Shown: positions 10,748 to 22,500 of the stretch, one piece after another | How the letters are laid out: each line of letters starts with the position of its first letter | Position numbering within the stretch: position 1 is the stretch's first letter | Assembly: GCA_036346375.1 (NCBI GenBank) | Contig: JAYEVE010001199.1 | Location: 186,001-250,000, forward strand | Length of the DNA: 64,000 bases | Origin: Guadua angustifolia | Lineage: Eukaryota > Streptophyta > Magnoliopsida > Poales > Poaceae | Direction of reading: 5' to 3' | The notes under the pieces: model-generated | Seen by the model: only the letters and a program-made list of their open reading frames with translations | Told to the model about the DNA's origin: nothing | The model's database searches: none | Position numbers and translations under genes: made by a program

Positions 10748-10838
10748 CGGTTATAGGCTTATAGCGGTAGAAGAAGAAAGTGATTGTGGCAGCTCATTGG
10801 GGATTAAGACCCAGCGTACTACGCGGACTCATTGTGCA

Positions 10839-10847
10839 CTATATAAA
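10839..10847 (-). promoter_or_regulatory. TATA box of copy A
   Basis: The minus strand reads TTTATATAG here, followed by GTGCACAAT. The same block (TTATATAG, then GTGCACAAT) stands before copy E in the right arm. Conservation of this block between the arms supports it as the core promoter. Confidence 0.6.
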
Positions 10848-10925
10848 GCATGAATTCGCGGTAATCCAATGCATTCTTTTTTAAATGGAATCCTATTCAT
10901 TATGGTAAGCTTGGTGGGATCCACA

Positions 10926-11130
10926 CCTTTGAGCCTATTTGAAGGAGATTTAGCTTTTTTAAAAAGCTATTTTTCTAGCTTTCTGAGCTAAAAAACAGTA
11001 TAGCTTTTTTATCAGAAACCGTTTAATAAATAGCTAATTTTTCTTAGCAATAAGCTGTAAAAACAGATCTAACTCAGCTTTTGGTTTTTATTAGTTATAT
11101 ATGGCTTTTAGCTTATATACGTTACATATT
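10926..11130. mobile_element. Remnant of a MITE related to 59296-59562
   Basis: The text AGCTAATTTTTCTTAGCAA, then 'aagctgtaaaaacaga' and a TTAGTTATATA stretch, parallels the middle of the MITE at 59296-59562. The AGCTTTT and AAAAGCT repeats are typical of such elements. Clean ends and a target duplication are not visible, so this is a decayed copy. No gene is present. Confidence 0.45.
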
Positions 11131-11592
11131 CGATACCTGGATCTGAATTACATATTCGATGGAGAGAATATATGTTATGGCATGCCATATATATATCTGA
11201 AATATATGGTACTTCGTGGATTCGATTTCGATGGATGGGCAGTCTGACGCAAGATCAGCATTAGGTGCCTCTTTGGTGTCTCCACTCCCCCAGTGGGAAG
11301 ATGCAAGTGATGGCCAGCGTGAAGGATTATGCTGCTAGCTAAGCCAGCACTGCATGATCATCCATCCAAGGTGATGAGTTCAACTCGCTGAAGAATTTTC
11401 TCCAAGCTTTCCAGAAAGAAACGTGAAGTTGCCAGTATATCACACGACATCCTGATGTGGAGATCAGGGCTCTCACGTGTCGATCTGTACGGGATTCGCA
11501 GGCTCCATTTTTTGCACGGAATGAGCGCCGAGAAGCTCCGTGACATACAGCGTTGACCCATTCGACATTAAGAGTCTAGATCGCCTCTACTT

Positions 11593-12525
11593 TTTTTTGA
11601 AAATGGAAGAGATTTTATTAATTTTAAGAACATTACATTGAGATAATACAACTCCTTGAAATTACTTTCGGTTTCTGTTTAACGTGAAGCACACAACCAA
11701 TCAAGAATAAAAAGTAACTCGCACACACTAATGACCAACAATCCGAAGACTAGACCGCCACCTATGTGCCCGGGAATAGAAATTCTTGGCCACCCGTACC
11801 AAGCATTGAGTAGCCTCCTCCAAAGTAGTTCGCATTTGCCGCAACACTGACCACGACGTAGCTTGATGAGGTAATAGCAAAATAACACGCAAAGGAGAAG
11901 AGTTGGTTTTCTTTTGAAATACAATATCATTCCTACATAGCCATATAGCCCAACACGTAGCTGCAGCACCAAGAAGAACTAGGTTTCGAACGGTTGCACC
12001 AAAACCCCATAGCCAACTTCCAAACATACTAGCGACGCACGTTGGACTAGATATGCCAAAGGCTAAATATATTATGTTCCAGACAATGTGTGCAAAACGG
12101 CAATCAAAGAACAAATGCCTAATTGTCTCAGGTTCTTGACAAAAGCAACATGTTAGGCAACCTTGCTAGTTGCGTTTTGCTAGATTGTCTTTAGTCAGAA
12201 TTACTCCTCTCCGAAGATACCACAAAAACACCTTGATTTTTAGTGGAACTTTAAGTTTCCATAATCGTTTGTTTAAATTTGGCACGTCACTTTTAATCAA
12301 TGCTTGATAATGTGATTTCACCGAGAATTGTCCATCTTGGCATAAATTCCAATGGAACTCATCATCAATCTGCGTTAGATTAATATTAGCTATACGTGAA
12401 AGTAATTCACTCCACGCCACTAACTTTGGTTCAATTAATGACCTTCGCTAAGAAATGTTTGGTTATGATGTTGATAAAACCTCAACAATGGTTGTAAACT
12501 TCCTTCTAACAATGCTAATAAGATT
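11593..12525 (-). mobile_element. 5'-truncated L1-type LINE with 10-bp target duplication
   Basis: The target duplication GCCTCTACTT flanks the element at 11583-11592 and 12526-12535. The duplicated unit 2 retains one copy at 13225-13234, which is the pre-insertion state. The tail is the short poly-T run at 11591-11598, so the element reads on the minus strand. Only the end of the reverse transcriptase polyprotein remains. Truncation at the 5' end is the usual outcome of target-primed reverse transcription. Confidence 0.93.
11728..12420 (-). pseudogene. LINE polyprotein C-terminus (zf-RVT region), broken
   Basis: The minus-strand frame encodes the region after the reverse transcriptase domain of plant LINEs. 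The motif LWKLKVPLKIKVFLW is followed by DNLAKRN, a stop codon, then CCFCQEPETIRHLFFDC. This is the cysteine/histidine zinc-binding pattern of the zf-RVT family. The stop replaces the tryptophan usual after KRN; both parts are in the same frame, so one base change explains it. The rest continues to about residue 230 and includes 'CWAIWLCRNDIVF', a conserved tail motif. The reverse transcriptase and endonuclease parts are missing, so the copy cannot move by itself. Confidence 0.85.
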
Positions 12526-12688
12526 GCCTCTACTTAGCGGAATTCCTTCCGCTATAAGAATTGTAATATTTATTCATTGGTATTAAGATAGATCGATATG
12601 GGTTATCCGATCTTTACGATATAGGAGTGTTCAAGAGTTCGCTCGATAGATTTGTAACGGTTAAGCACCGTCAAACGTCAAGACCGCC

Positions 12689-14960
12689 AAGATGCAAGTG
12701 ATGGCCAGCGTGAAGGAACGGACAATTCCAGCTGAGAGATTATGCTGCTAGCTAAGCCAGCACTGCATGATCATCCATCCAAGGTGATGAGTTCAACTCG
12801 CCGGTTCCACGTAGGATATGCGTGCACCTGTCGGGCAGAAGAATTTTCTCCAAGCCTTCCAGAAAGAAACGTGAAGTTGCCAGTATTCACGTGACATCCT
12901 GAGTTCCTGACGTGGAGATCAGGGCGACGTGAATAGGAAAAGTCCTGGTATCACCTGCACCATGCGGAAATGGTCCCAGAGTATTTTTGAGAGTTTAATT
13001 CCGCCAACAAGGTACATATAGGTGCACCGGTGCAAAACTCTTTCAACAACAGAAAGATGGCGTAAACGTAAACAACCCGTCAGTGCTGAAATGTTGAGGT
13101 AGGTAAACGTTACTCGACCGTACGATCGCAATCTAATGGTTCCCACGCATCGATCTATACGGGATTCGTAGGCTCCATTTTCTGCGCTGAACGAGCACCG
13201 AGAAGCTCCACGACACGCGGCGTCGCCTCTACTTTGCAGAATTCTTTCCGCTATATAGCGGAAAGAATGGCGAGCGGCGGCCGCTGCCACATCAGCGATT
13301 TTGCACGAAGGCCCTCCGAAAAATTGTAAATTACGTTTAGGTCCTTCAACTGTTTTTTAATAAAATAGATCCGAAAAAAATACGTTTCGATCCATCCGCG
13401 GTTTACATTTAGGTCCTCCTCGTGGTTTTTAGCGGACTGGATCCAAAAAAAATAAATTACTTTAGATCCCTCTACGGTTTACGTTTGGCTTCTCTTAGCG
13501 GTTTTTAGAAAAACGAACTCAAAAACAAAAAATATATATCTCGATAAAAAAAACAGATTCGTCGAAGATTTATAGCAGCCCATGGATTTACCGACGGATT
13601 CTAGCAACTTTTTTTAAAAAAACAAGAAAGCCGAAAAACACAGATGAAAAGGCAGCAACGGTTTTTTAAAAAAATAACCGAAAACACATTAAAAAAAGGT
13701 TGTCACCGTTTTCTAAAAAAACACATATTCGTCGAAGGTTTAGAGCAGCCTACGGATTCGCTGACAGGTTGTAACGACCCTTTTTTAAAAAAATTATGAA
13801 AACCGAAAATACGACCAAATTGCCCCGATTACGTAAAAAAACCGTGGTTTTCTAAAAAAAAAGCGGATTTGTCGACGGTTTATAGCAGCCCAAAGATTCG
13901 CCGATGGGGTCTAACCATGGTTTTCTAAAAAACACACACAGATTTGTCGAAAATTTATAGCAACCCATAGATTCGTCGACGGGTCCTAACGACCCATTTT
14001 TTTAAAGAAATACACAAAACCGAAAATGCGACCAAATTTCCCAAATTTTACGTGTTGCATCGTCGTGCATGATGCAGCGTAGCACGTTACCCTAACTGGT
14101 ATATATATTAAAGTGGGGAGAATTACCGGCCTGAGAAGGGCACCACATCACCGAGTTCGCGAGAAGGTCCTTCAAAAAAATCAAAAATATGTTTAGGTCT
14201 TCCGATCGATTTTTAGCAGAGAGCACTCGAAAAAAATAGAATTACATTTAGATCCCTTTGTAGTTAACCCGAAGAAAAATATAATTATATTTAGATCCCT
14301 CTGTAGTTTTCTCAAAAAAAACCACGGATTTGCCAATGGTTTATAGCACTTCGCGGATTCACCGACAGGTCCTGGTGACCCATTTTTTTTAAAAAAAAAA
14401 CAAAACAACGTTCGTTCTCCCAAAAACAAAAAAGAACACAACTTCGCAATGCGGCACAGCGTCGCGTGTTGCAAAAAAAAGCAACCTATTTTTAAAAAAA
14501 CAAAATTACACAATTTTTTCCACAAATATCCGTCAAACTAAATTTTGATTCGCCAACGGTTCATAGCAATCCACCGATTCGCCAACGAGTCCTAGCGACC
14601 TATTTTTTTATAGAAAGAAAATCGGAATTACGCAAAAAAAACTATTTTAAAAAAAAACAAGAAAGCCGAAATTACACAATTTTTTTCATAAATATCTGTC
14701 GAACCAAATTTCGTGCGGCGTAGCGTCACGCGTTGCGCAAAAAAACCTATTTTTCTTAAAAAAACAAGAAAACCGAAATGACACAATTTTTTCCACGAAT
14801 ATCCATCGGGCCAAATTTCGCATGACATAGCGTCGCGCTACTGAATTTTTCAAATTTCGTGCGATGCAGTGTAGCGCGTGACCTTGGATAGTATTACTTA
14901 ATTGGCATTAAGATGGATCGATACGGGGTTATCCGATCTTTACGGTGTAAGGATCATGGA
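12689..14960. repeat. Local duplicate, unit 2 (contains an AT-rich insert)
   Basis: This is the paralogue of 11298-12650. It keeps the empty LINE site at 13225-13234 but is interrupted between about 13255 and 14880. Beyond 14880 the text 'ggcattaagatggatcgat-ggggttatccgatcttta' resumes the match to unit 1. The ORFs here (12919-13290 on the minus strand) show no domain and lie across the duplicate, so I do not call a gene. Confidence 0.7.
13290..14880. repeat. Two AT-rich repeat copies, family of 2.3-3.4 kb
   Basis: Two copies, about 13290-14100 and 14160-14880, both begin with a phrase like 'gaaggtccttc-aaaaat' and carry repeated TTTATAGCA and 'ccgacgggtcctaacgaccca' motifs. Both end near GC-rich boxes such as GCGTAGCGTCACGCGTTGC and GCGATGCAGTGTAGCGCG. 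No coding domain is visible in either strand. The related copies at 2255-3410 and 7908-9024 suggest one mobile family. Confidence 0.55.
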
Positions 14961-15199
14961 TAGCTTGGTTGATTCGCCCACCCTGACGGACCAATGACGT
15001 GAATCACTGTGAAAACAGTAAGTAATTTGTGACAAAAAAAAAATCACTCAACCACACAATCTGATCCTCATCTCCCCAACCAGGTAAAAGTAGATGTAAA
15101 GTTCCTGCGCACATTGCCACACAATTTGTTTACTCAACCATGCTGAATTTTTTTGGACTATACTAAGACTTGGACAAGATGGGAGCAGGCAGTAGCCAG

Positions 15200-15772
15200 T
15201 AGGGGTGGGCAAATAAACCGGAAACCGAAAACCGAAACCGTTAAAACCGGAACCGAAGCCGAAAAAACCGAAACCGAATTATTGGTTGTTGATTGATTAG
15301 TTGTATGAAATAACCGAACTTTTCCGGTTAATTGGTTTTAACCCTCGTTAACCGAATTAACCGAACTTTTGTAAAGAGACCCACCAAATCGGAGACATAT
15401 TGAAAACTCCTCGTCTGTTTACTATCGCCATAGACAGTCAGAGGCTCCTTCCTCAACGCTTGAAACCATAATTGCATAAGGAGCATTTCAGTATGAAACA
15501 AACAACTGGGTTGTCCTTAAATTAAGGTGTCAAAAGAGAAGGCTACAAACGGTGGCTACCTGAGCAATAAAGTTGCTGACGACACGGCCATCATCAATGC
15601 AAGTTCGGTTAATTCGGTTAAAACCGAAACCGAAACTGAACTATCGGTTAACCGAATTGTCGGTTACCGAAATTTTTAAACACAATTCGGTTTCAATTTT
15701 GAAATAACCGAATTTTCAAATAAACCGAAAACCGAAACCGATTTTTTTGGTTAAACCGAACGCCCAGTCCTA
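15200..15772. mobile_element. hAT-like MITE, copy 1, TSD GTAGCCAG
   Basis: The 573-bp element starts TAGGGGTGGGCAAATAAACC and ends ...CGCCCAGTCCTA. Exact 8-bp duplications GTAGCCAG lie at 15192-15199 and 15773-15780, which is diagnostic for the hAT superfamily. The ends are rich in ACCGAA/TTCGGT repeats that could pair with one another. A second copy is at 62323-62897 with a different target. No transposase is encoded. Confidence 0.95.
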
Positions 15773-15839
15773 GTAGCCAGTAGCCACTAGCCACATTGTC
15801 TCACCGAAGGATTTGTTTGAGCCCAGAGTCTGCATTTTA

Positions 15840-16330
15840 GCGAACGTTGACCCAGTAGATGTGCTATAGGAAAATGTAAATTTTCTACATTTCAGTCTTT
15901 TCCAATAGGCCTGCTATGCGCTTCCAAATATTTAGTTTATCCCAAAAACATGAAATAAATCTAAACAAGAAACGATAAAAAATGGAGCAGCAGGGATCGG
16001 GGGTATACAAAAATTAATCTGCAGAATGACTCCTGCTGTTTCTACAGCTTTTATTTCCTACAGTCGGTGACCATTACATCACTTGTTCTCTTGTGGAGTT
16101 TTCTTTTCCCCACTTGGCCCCCTTTTTTTTTGTTTATATTTGAAGTGAGGAATCATCATCTACTTTCCATTCGTATTTTAATACTTGTGCAACCGTTAAA
16201 AACTAAGGTATAGAAGCACATCTCAAACTAATTCTATGAATGACTATTTTTTTCTTAGCACCAGCACGAATACCACTGAGGATGAACATGTCGGCGCCAG
16301 AAGGGTTGATGCTCCATGCCTATGCTGAGG
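15840..16330 (+). pseudogene. Upstream region of a DUF6490-like gene, gene lost
   Basis: From GTAGATGTGCTA through GAAACGATAAAAAATGGAGC to TTCTACAGCTTTTATTTCC this stretch matches 37907-38150. The later part (AATGACTATTTTT, CAGCACGAATACCA, GAGGATGAA) matches 38465-38525 and 44672-44735, which stand before two intact genes. After about 16330 the match stops and no coding region follows. It is a promoter relic of the family. The interruption seen at 38203-38446 is absent here, so this relic shows the older arrangement. Confidence 0.7.
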
Positions 16331-16506
16331 AAAAGGGGCGATAATTATAATAAGTTTTCAGCAAAGGTTGTTCTTAAAAAATAAAATAAAAACGCCAAAA
16401 TAGATAAAATATCTATATATCTATACTACTTCTAATTATAAATTGGTAGTGGTCGTCCGTTCTCCTTTAAAATATCTAATCTGTTGGATCTGATATACAC
16501 GGCTAA

Positions 16507-16879
16507 GGGTCTGTTTGTTTCAGCTAGGGATTGTGGAAAGCAGCTTTTAAAAGCTGGAAGGGCAACAAACAACAAGCTTTTAATCTAGATTATAACAATC
16601 TGGAGGCCAGATTGTAGCAATCCCACAATCAACTCTTCCCCAATTTTTCCCAGCTTTTTTTTTACAAAAGATCACAATACCAATCCAATTTCAACCAAAA
16701 TTACCCACTATTGCCCCCAGCTTTCCCTAGCTTTCCCCAACTTCAACCAAAATTACCCACCATTGCCCTCAACTATAATCTGGGCTACCAAACAACCATG
16801 AGCTTTTTAACAATCCAGCTTTTACAATCTAGTTTTTAAAAACTGCTTTCCACAATCCCCAACTGAAACAAACAGGGTC
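16507..16879. mobile_element. Tourist-like MITE, TSD TAA
   Basis: The 373-bp element has long inverted ends: GGGTCTGTTTGTTTCAGC on the left and, reversed, GACCCTGTTTGTTTCAGT on the right; the match continues inward to GATTGTGGAAAGCAG. TAA lies at 16504-16506 and 16880-16882, the target type of PIF/Harbinger elements. No coding region. Confidence 0.92.
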
Positions 16880-17124
16880 TAAGATGGAAAGGTATTTAAT
16901 CCGTTGCACTCTTTCCGTCGCCAAGGTCGATGTTAGAGTTTAATCTTGTCATTAGTCATATGCATGTAGGGAACGTCTTGTATAGGGCTTTGTATATGTT
17001 AGTAGTGTGTGGCACTGGAAGATGCATACGGCAGTACGTGCGATACGGCAGTACGTGCGATACGTACACGTGTGACACGTATACAAGTGTGGAGGCTTGA
17101 GCCGGCACTACTACAAAACAGCAC

Positions 17125-17440
17125 ATAGGTGACATCCTATTTGTGGCGGTTCTTTTGGAACCGTCACAAATACATGTATCAGTGGCGGTTCTAAATGGAA
17201 ATTGGCGGGAGGACCATTTGTGGCGGTTTCATCCAAAAACTACCACAGATAATACATTATCTGTGACGGTTTATATTTGAAACCGTCACTGATAACTGTG
17301 GGACTATTTGTGGCGGTTGGTAGATGGAACCGTCACAGATAATAAATTTTCTGTGGCGGTTTGGTTTTAGAACCGCCACTAATATAATTATCTGTGGCGG
17401 TTTTAATTTAAAACCGCCACAAATAATATTTTCTATATAT
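17125..17440. repeat. CACTA subterminal repeats, left
   Basis: Motifs TGTGGCGGTT and AACCGTCACAAAT or AACCGCCACAGAT alternate in both orientations about every 30-50 bp. Such arrays are bound by the element's TnpA-like protein in known En/Spm systems. The matching array is at about 29895-30160. Confidence 0.9.
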
Positions 17441-17759
17441 ATATAGCATTGTTGCCCTGTCATCATTGGTCATCATCTTCCTCATTGTTGCCCATGAAAA
17501 AGTTAGCTTTTGATTTGATTTTGTTTGGCCAAGATCTTGTGCTTCTACTTCCTAGAATTGTTCCAAGGTGTGTAAAATATGTCTCCTCTCTTCATTTGTC
17601 TTTGTAAAATTGCTATTAAATGTTTATTCTAAGCTTAATTAAGGTTTAGATCCAAGGTCTACATTTAGTTTATTTTTTATTTACCTAGCAATTTGTAGAT
17701 GATGAATTTATTACCTTGTTGTATTAGATTAAGTTGTCTACCTTATTTAGATGATGAAT

Positions 17760-18265
17760 TTTTTGTCAAGCATATATCAACTTTATGTATTTACAATTAT
17801 TGGATATTAATGAAAAATAAATGATAGTTAATATGATAGATGGGTGATCATGAAGTTAATTGCCTTGCATTTTGAGATGAGGAATTTATTATGTCGCTCT
17901 TCCGAAGGATATGTATAAAAATTACGTAGTTAATTAATAATTTTTTCTTAGTTACCATTAATTTTTTTCGTTAGCGCGTGCATATACATCTTGCTTCATT
18001 AGTGGGTATTGTTAGTGAATTTTTATGAAGCATATAAACGCAATTTATGTAATTAAGATTGTTGGATGTGAATGATAAATAAATTTTAGTTAATATGGTA
18101 GTCGGGTGATCATGAAATTTTGAGATGAGGAATTTATTATGTTGATCTTCCGGAGGATATATATAATTTTTTGTTACGTATGAGTATATATTAAAATTAA
18201 TTAATTAAGTTTGCAACATTTACTTAGTATTAATGTTGTCCCGTTAGTGCATATTGTTGAATATT
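17760..18265. repeat. ~250-bp imperfect tandem repeat inside the CACTA element
   Basis: Two units share 'attaatgaaaaataaat', GGGTGATCATGAA, TTTTGAGATGAGGAATTTATT and 'atcttccg-aggatat'. They start about 250 bp apart, with a third partial unit near 18255. They lie upstream of the transposase gene. Confidence 0.7.
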
Positions 18266-18317
18266 GAATAACAATTTATTTAATTAAGATTTTTGGATAT
18301 TAATAAATTGCTTAAAT

Positions 18318-21300
18318 TAATGAAGCGTAGATGGACCGTAGATGGATGTACGATGGGAACAATTTGCACCAAGAATATATCGACGGTGTATCTGTTTTTC
18401 TAAGGGCGTAGGGAAACGACTTGCAAAAGAAGGCGGGTACATACCTTTGTCCATGCATTGATTGCAAGAATGAGAAGATGTTTTCGAACAAAAACCATAT
18501 CCATTTGCACTTAATCAGGAGGGTTTTGTACTGGCTATACAAGTTGGACAAGGCACGGTGAAGAGGAGATCATACTTGAGCGTGATAACGTCGGCGGCAG
18601 CGGAGCTGGCAATGTGGCGGTGACATCGATTATGGATCCGATGAGGATAGGTTGGTGGTCGATGGCGATATTAATGGCTCAAATGTTGCGCGATGCGTAA
18701 GAGAACTACACTAGTCGAGAGAGTTTAATCAATTCACGGGTTTGATGGAGGATTCGGAGAAATCTTTGTTCCGGGTTGTAAGGAGGAATACACAAAGTTG
18801 CACACGGTGCTCTCGCTCTTGAAATTGAAGGCAGCCAATGGTTGGTCCGACAAGAGTTTCACGGCGTTGTTACATCTCTTAGCGGACATCTTGCTGAAGG
18901 AAGCGTGTTGCCTAAAACCACGTATCTAGCTAAGAAGGTTGTATGTCCTTGGGATTGGAAGTAGAAAGAATACATGCTTGTCCAAGCATTTGTATACTCT
19001 ATCGCAAAGACTATGGAGACATTCATGTATGTCCGATTATTGCAAAGCGTCGCGATACAAGCGTAAGGCGATGCAATGAAGTTATCGAGGTGAAGAAAGG
19101 AGCTCCATAAAAGTGGTGTGGTATTTGCGATAATACCTCGTTTGAAGCATTTATTTGGAAACAAAAAGCACGCCAAATTGATGCGATGGCACTTTCGGAA
19201 GACCGTAAGAGGATGAAAAGCGAGACACCGGTGATTACGCGATGGAGAACCATCGATAGACTCTTGAGGAGAACCGGAAATGAACCGAGGAATGTAAGGT
19301 TTGGCTTGAGTACGGATGGAATGAATCCTTTCGGTAACATGAGCGACATTCATAGCACTTGGCCCGTGACTCGTGTATATACAACCTTCCACCACAGGTT
19401 GTGTATGAAGCGAAAGTACATTATGATGTCCTGCTTATCCAAGGGCGAGACAACACTCGCAGCGATATTGATGTATACCTACAACCATTGGTGGAAGATC
19501 TTGTGATATTGTGGAGCGAAGGTGTATAGGTATGGGGACAGTACAAGCGAGTACTTCACTCTCGCGCATTGTTGTTACGCACCATCAATGATTTTCTGCG
19601 GCTTGGTAACCTGTCCTACCGTACTATAAAAGGAGCGAAAGCATGCCCCGATGCATGGATGAAACCGCTAGTGTGTGGCTCAACAACTCGGAAAGCAGTG
19701 TACATGCGTCACGGAGGTTCCTTCTTGAGAATCATCCGCACCGCAATATGAAGAAACAATTCGACGGGACAAAGGTGGATGGTTTAACTCCAAAGGCGTC
19801 TTCGTGGGGAAGAGGTGTATGATATGGTTAGGGATCTTAATGTTGTACTCGGAAAGAAGTCTTGGTAATACATCGCGGTCCGTCTTGAGAAAACCACGTG
19901 GAAGAAGAGATCCATCTTTGGGACTTACTCTCTTGGAAGGACTTGGAAGTTCGACCTTTGCATCGGCGTCATGCATGTAGAGAAGAATGTATGTGACAAG
20001 CGTGGTTGGTCTTTTCTTGAATATTCCTAGCAAAACAAAGGATGGATGAAGGCACGAAGGATCTGGAAGACATGAAGATCGAGCGAGCTACATCCTCAAG
20101 ACACTGGAAAGGCGGCTTTACCTTCCCTAGCTTGCTAGCTACACTTTGAGTAAGAAAAAGAAAATGAACTGCAAGTGCACGCATGGTGTGAAAGTTCCGT
20201 CGGTTACTCATAAACATCAAGAAAGCTGGTATCGATGAAAGATTTGAAGTTAAGCGGTATGAAGTCTCATGATTGTCATGTGATGATGACACAAATGCTC
20301 CTGTTGCAATTAGAGGTGTTTTGCGACAAGGTCAGAGAGGCAATCACGAGGTTGTGTTCCTTCTTCAACACGATTTCACGAAGGTCATCGATCCGTTGGA
20401 CTTTCTGAACTTCAGTGATGTGGTAAAGACTTTGTGCCAGTTTGGAGATGTATTTTCCCCATCATTTTTGATATCATGGTTCATCTCATTGTTCACCTTG
20501 TCAATGAGATAAATATTTATGGCCCGTATTCTGCATCGGATGTACCCATTTGAAAGGTATATGGGTGTTACAAAAAATATGTACGTGTCGATCTCGTAGG
20601 AAGGCTCCATTGTAGAAGGTTATGCAAGCGAGGAGGTTATTGAGTTACGTGTCGATTACATGGAGGAGGTCGAACCGGTAGGAGTGCTCAGTATCTCGCC
20701 ATGAGGGTAGGCTAGGTGGGAAAGGTGTAATAGGAAAGAAATCTACAAATTCTTACGATAATATTTTGTTCGAACAAGCCCATTTCACAAGTATTACCTT
20801 GATCGGTTGAGGTGTACCGTATATGGACATACACAAGGGTAAGCTAAGGAGGGAAAACCGAGGAAAGTCGAGCTTTGGATAACAAAAGAGCACAATCGTT
20901 TGTTCGGTCATTGGTTCAGAGGAGCACATGTCGGTGAAGAAAGCGAGTGTTACATTGAGGTGGTTGGCGAAAGGGCCTTGGTACAATCACGACATGGCAA
21001 GGATATGACATCAATGGATATATATTTTACACGAGAGCACAGGATAGCAAGAGCACTTACCAAAAGCAGTGGTGTGCGTATAGAGCGCCACGACAACACT
21101 GAAGCGTCTGAAGAGCATCTACTACGGGTTCATAGAGGAGATTTGGGAGCTGGACTCTGCATTTTCAAGATCCGGTGTTTCGATGTCATTGGAGTACGAC
21201 TCCGAATGGTGTCAAGGTGGACAAGTGCGGCTTTACTCTGTGGACATCGAACATGTCGGATCTGAGACGAACCATTCGTACTTGCGAATCAAGTAGCACA

Positions 21301-21480
21301 AGTATTCTACATAATCGACCCGCAGATAAGAAGCGCCATGTAGTTACGCAAGGAAAAAGAAGGATCGTTGGAGTTGAGAATGTCGTGGATGAGGAAGAGT
21401 ACAACCGGTTTGATGAGTTTCTTCCTTTCATGACGACGACATCGGGCCCGAGGAAGAAACCATGAAGAAGTTACCTATCA
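18318..21480 (+). pseudogene. CACTA Tnp2-type transposase, many frameshifts
   Basis: Domains appear in the canonical order, in changing frames. First comes the transposase-associated domain (RWMYDGNN...EYIDGVSVFL, then CPCIDCKN) near 18330-18520. Next is Transposase_21/Tnp2 at 18730-19900 (GWSDKSFTALLHLLADIL; RFGLSTDGMNPFGNM; CMKRKYIMMS; TINDF). Then come DUF4218-like sequence at 20220-20640 (MKSHDCHVMMTQML; LCSFFNTI) and DUF4216-like sequence at 20950-21450 (YDINGYIFYTREH, then RFDEF). The product would bind and cut CACTA ends. More than ten shifts or stops prevent translation as written. Intron-exon structure is not resolvable. Many breaks fall at CNG sites; see the finding on possible consensus errors. 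Confidence 0.88.
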
Positions 21481-22177
21481 TCGCGATGATCACAACGAAA
21501 GCCAAATTGTGAAAAAATAATTAGCTAGGAGTAATGGCAACATGTAGCCATTTATATGGAGTAATGGAAATGTGATGTAAGAAATGTACATTTACGTGGA
21601 TTTAATATAATTAGTGCGTTTTGGGTTAAACCGGGCCTCTCCCATTTTGTACTTCCAACTTTGTTTGTAGACAAACATATATACACACATTACTGCAATG
21701 CACCGTCAAAGTATAGTATGCCTCAGAACAAGAATTGTAATAATAGTCTGTCCTAAATAGCAGATTGAGTAGCTATTGAGGTGCAAAAAAGAGTTCGGAG
21801 TGGATCTTATTTGTAGTAGATTCTATACACATTGGTCATGCAAGTGCAAACCATGCAGCAAGAACATGCAGACATGCAGACATGCAAGAACATACAAAAG
21901 TGAAGCTTGTATGCAAGAATGGACATCTAAATCTCATAATTTTACTCCAACCATGGGAGCCAAGCCGACATACATAGCGAGAGAGGCTAATGGAATATAG
22001 ACAAGCATTCTGAGCCTTCAAAATACCATGTGAAATTCAAGGAAAAGATTGACATAGTCTCTATGTTTAAGCAGGCTACAACTTATCACAGGGATAAGCG
22101 AGATAATATATTCTCAAAAGAACAAGCAATGCCAGCGCTTTGTATCTGGTGAAAGTCGTATCTGGTGAAAGTGCAGT

Positions 22178-22260
22178 ATTCGTGGCGGCTAATTATACTG
22201 TGACGGTTATTTTATTAACCGCCACAGATAATGTTTATCTGTGACAGTTATTGTTCTTAG
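22178..22260. repeat. Internal copy of CACTA subterminal repeats
   Basis: TCGTGGCGGCTAAT, CTGTGACGGTTATT and AACCGCCACAGATAATG occur here, between the two genes of the 13-kb CACTA element. This could be a promoter-like array for the second gene, or the scar of a nested CACTA end. No CACTA terminus is found beside it. Confidence 0.65.
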
Positions 22261-22309
22261 CATACAGATAATGTCTCTACATAAAACCCACGCGCCTAAT
22301 TGCGCACTT

Positions 22310-22500
22310 GAAAAATTTCCCTCGCCTCCTGTGCCTAGCTCACTGCCGCCGCCCCTCCAATGACCGTGCCCCGCGCCCTCCCCTGGCCGCCCCGTGCCCT
22401 CCCAGCGCCGCCCACTCCAGCGCCATCCCACTGGCGCCGCCGCCTTAACGCCCTCACTTTGGCGCACCCCCTTCAACCCTACCCGGTAAGCCCTTCTCTT
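22310..22500 (+). other. GC-rich exon-like segment before the second CACTA gene
   Basis: A C-rich, GCCGCC-containing stretch ends with a consensus splice donor (CCCGGTAAGC) near 22480. It follows the internal repeat array, so it may be the untranslated first exon of the downstream CACTA gene. No conserved protein is evident. Confidence 0.35.

Larger units (their letters stand above)
6195..10925. repeat. Left arm of inverted segmental duplication
   Basis: Read in reverse, this arm is collinear with 56690-60065. Matching blocks in order are the promoter and coding region of the DUF6490-like gene (10394-10925 with 56690-57192), its downstream flank (10256-10393), 9025-9145, 7810-7907, and 6195-7800. 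Two insertions break this arm, at 7908-9024 and 9151-10250. The right arm is broken instead at about 57388-57990 and 59296-59562. After removing these, both arms are close to 2.5 kb. Outer sequences beyond 6195 do not match. Confidence 0.9.
11298..12650. repeat. Local duplicate, unit 1 (contains a LINE)
   Basis: From AAGATGCAAGTGATGGCC onward, unit 1 aligns with unit 2 beginning at 12689. Shared landmarks include CTGCTAGCTAAGCCAGCAC, CCAGAAAGAAACGTGAAG, and the final 'attaagat-gatcgat-gggttatccgatc' block. Unit 1 lacks a 35-bp piece present in unit 2 (around 12800-12838) and contains the LINE insertion at 11593-12525. Confidence 0.8.

Noticed and set aside
18859..19395. 178-codon minus-strand frame as a gene
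   Set aside because: It is the antisense of the CACTA transposase, whose plus-strand motifs (GLSTDGMNPFGNM) are unmistakable.
19023..20292. Several other minus-strand frames across the CACTA element
   Set aside because: All are antisense to the decayed transposase; none has homology features of its own.
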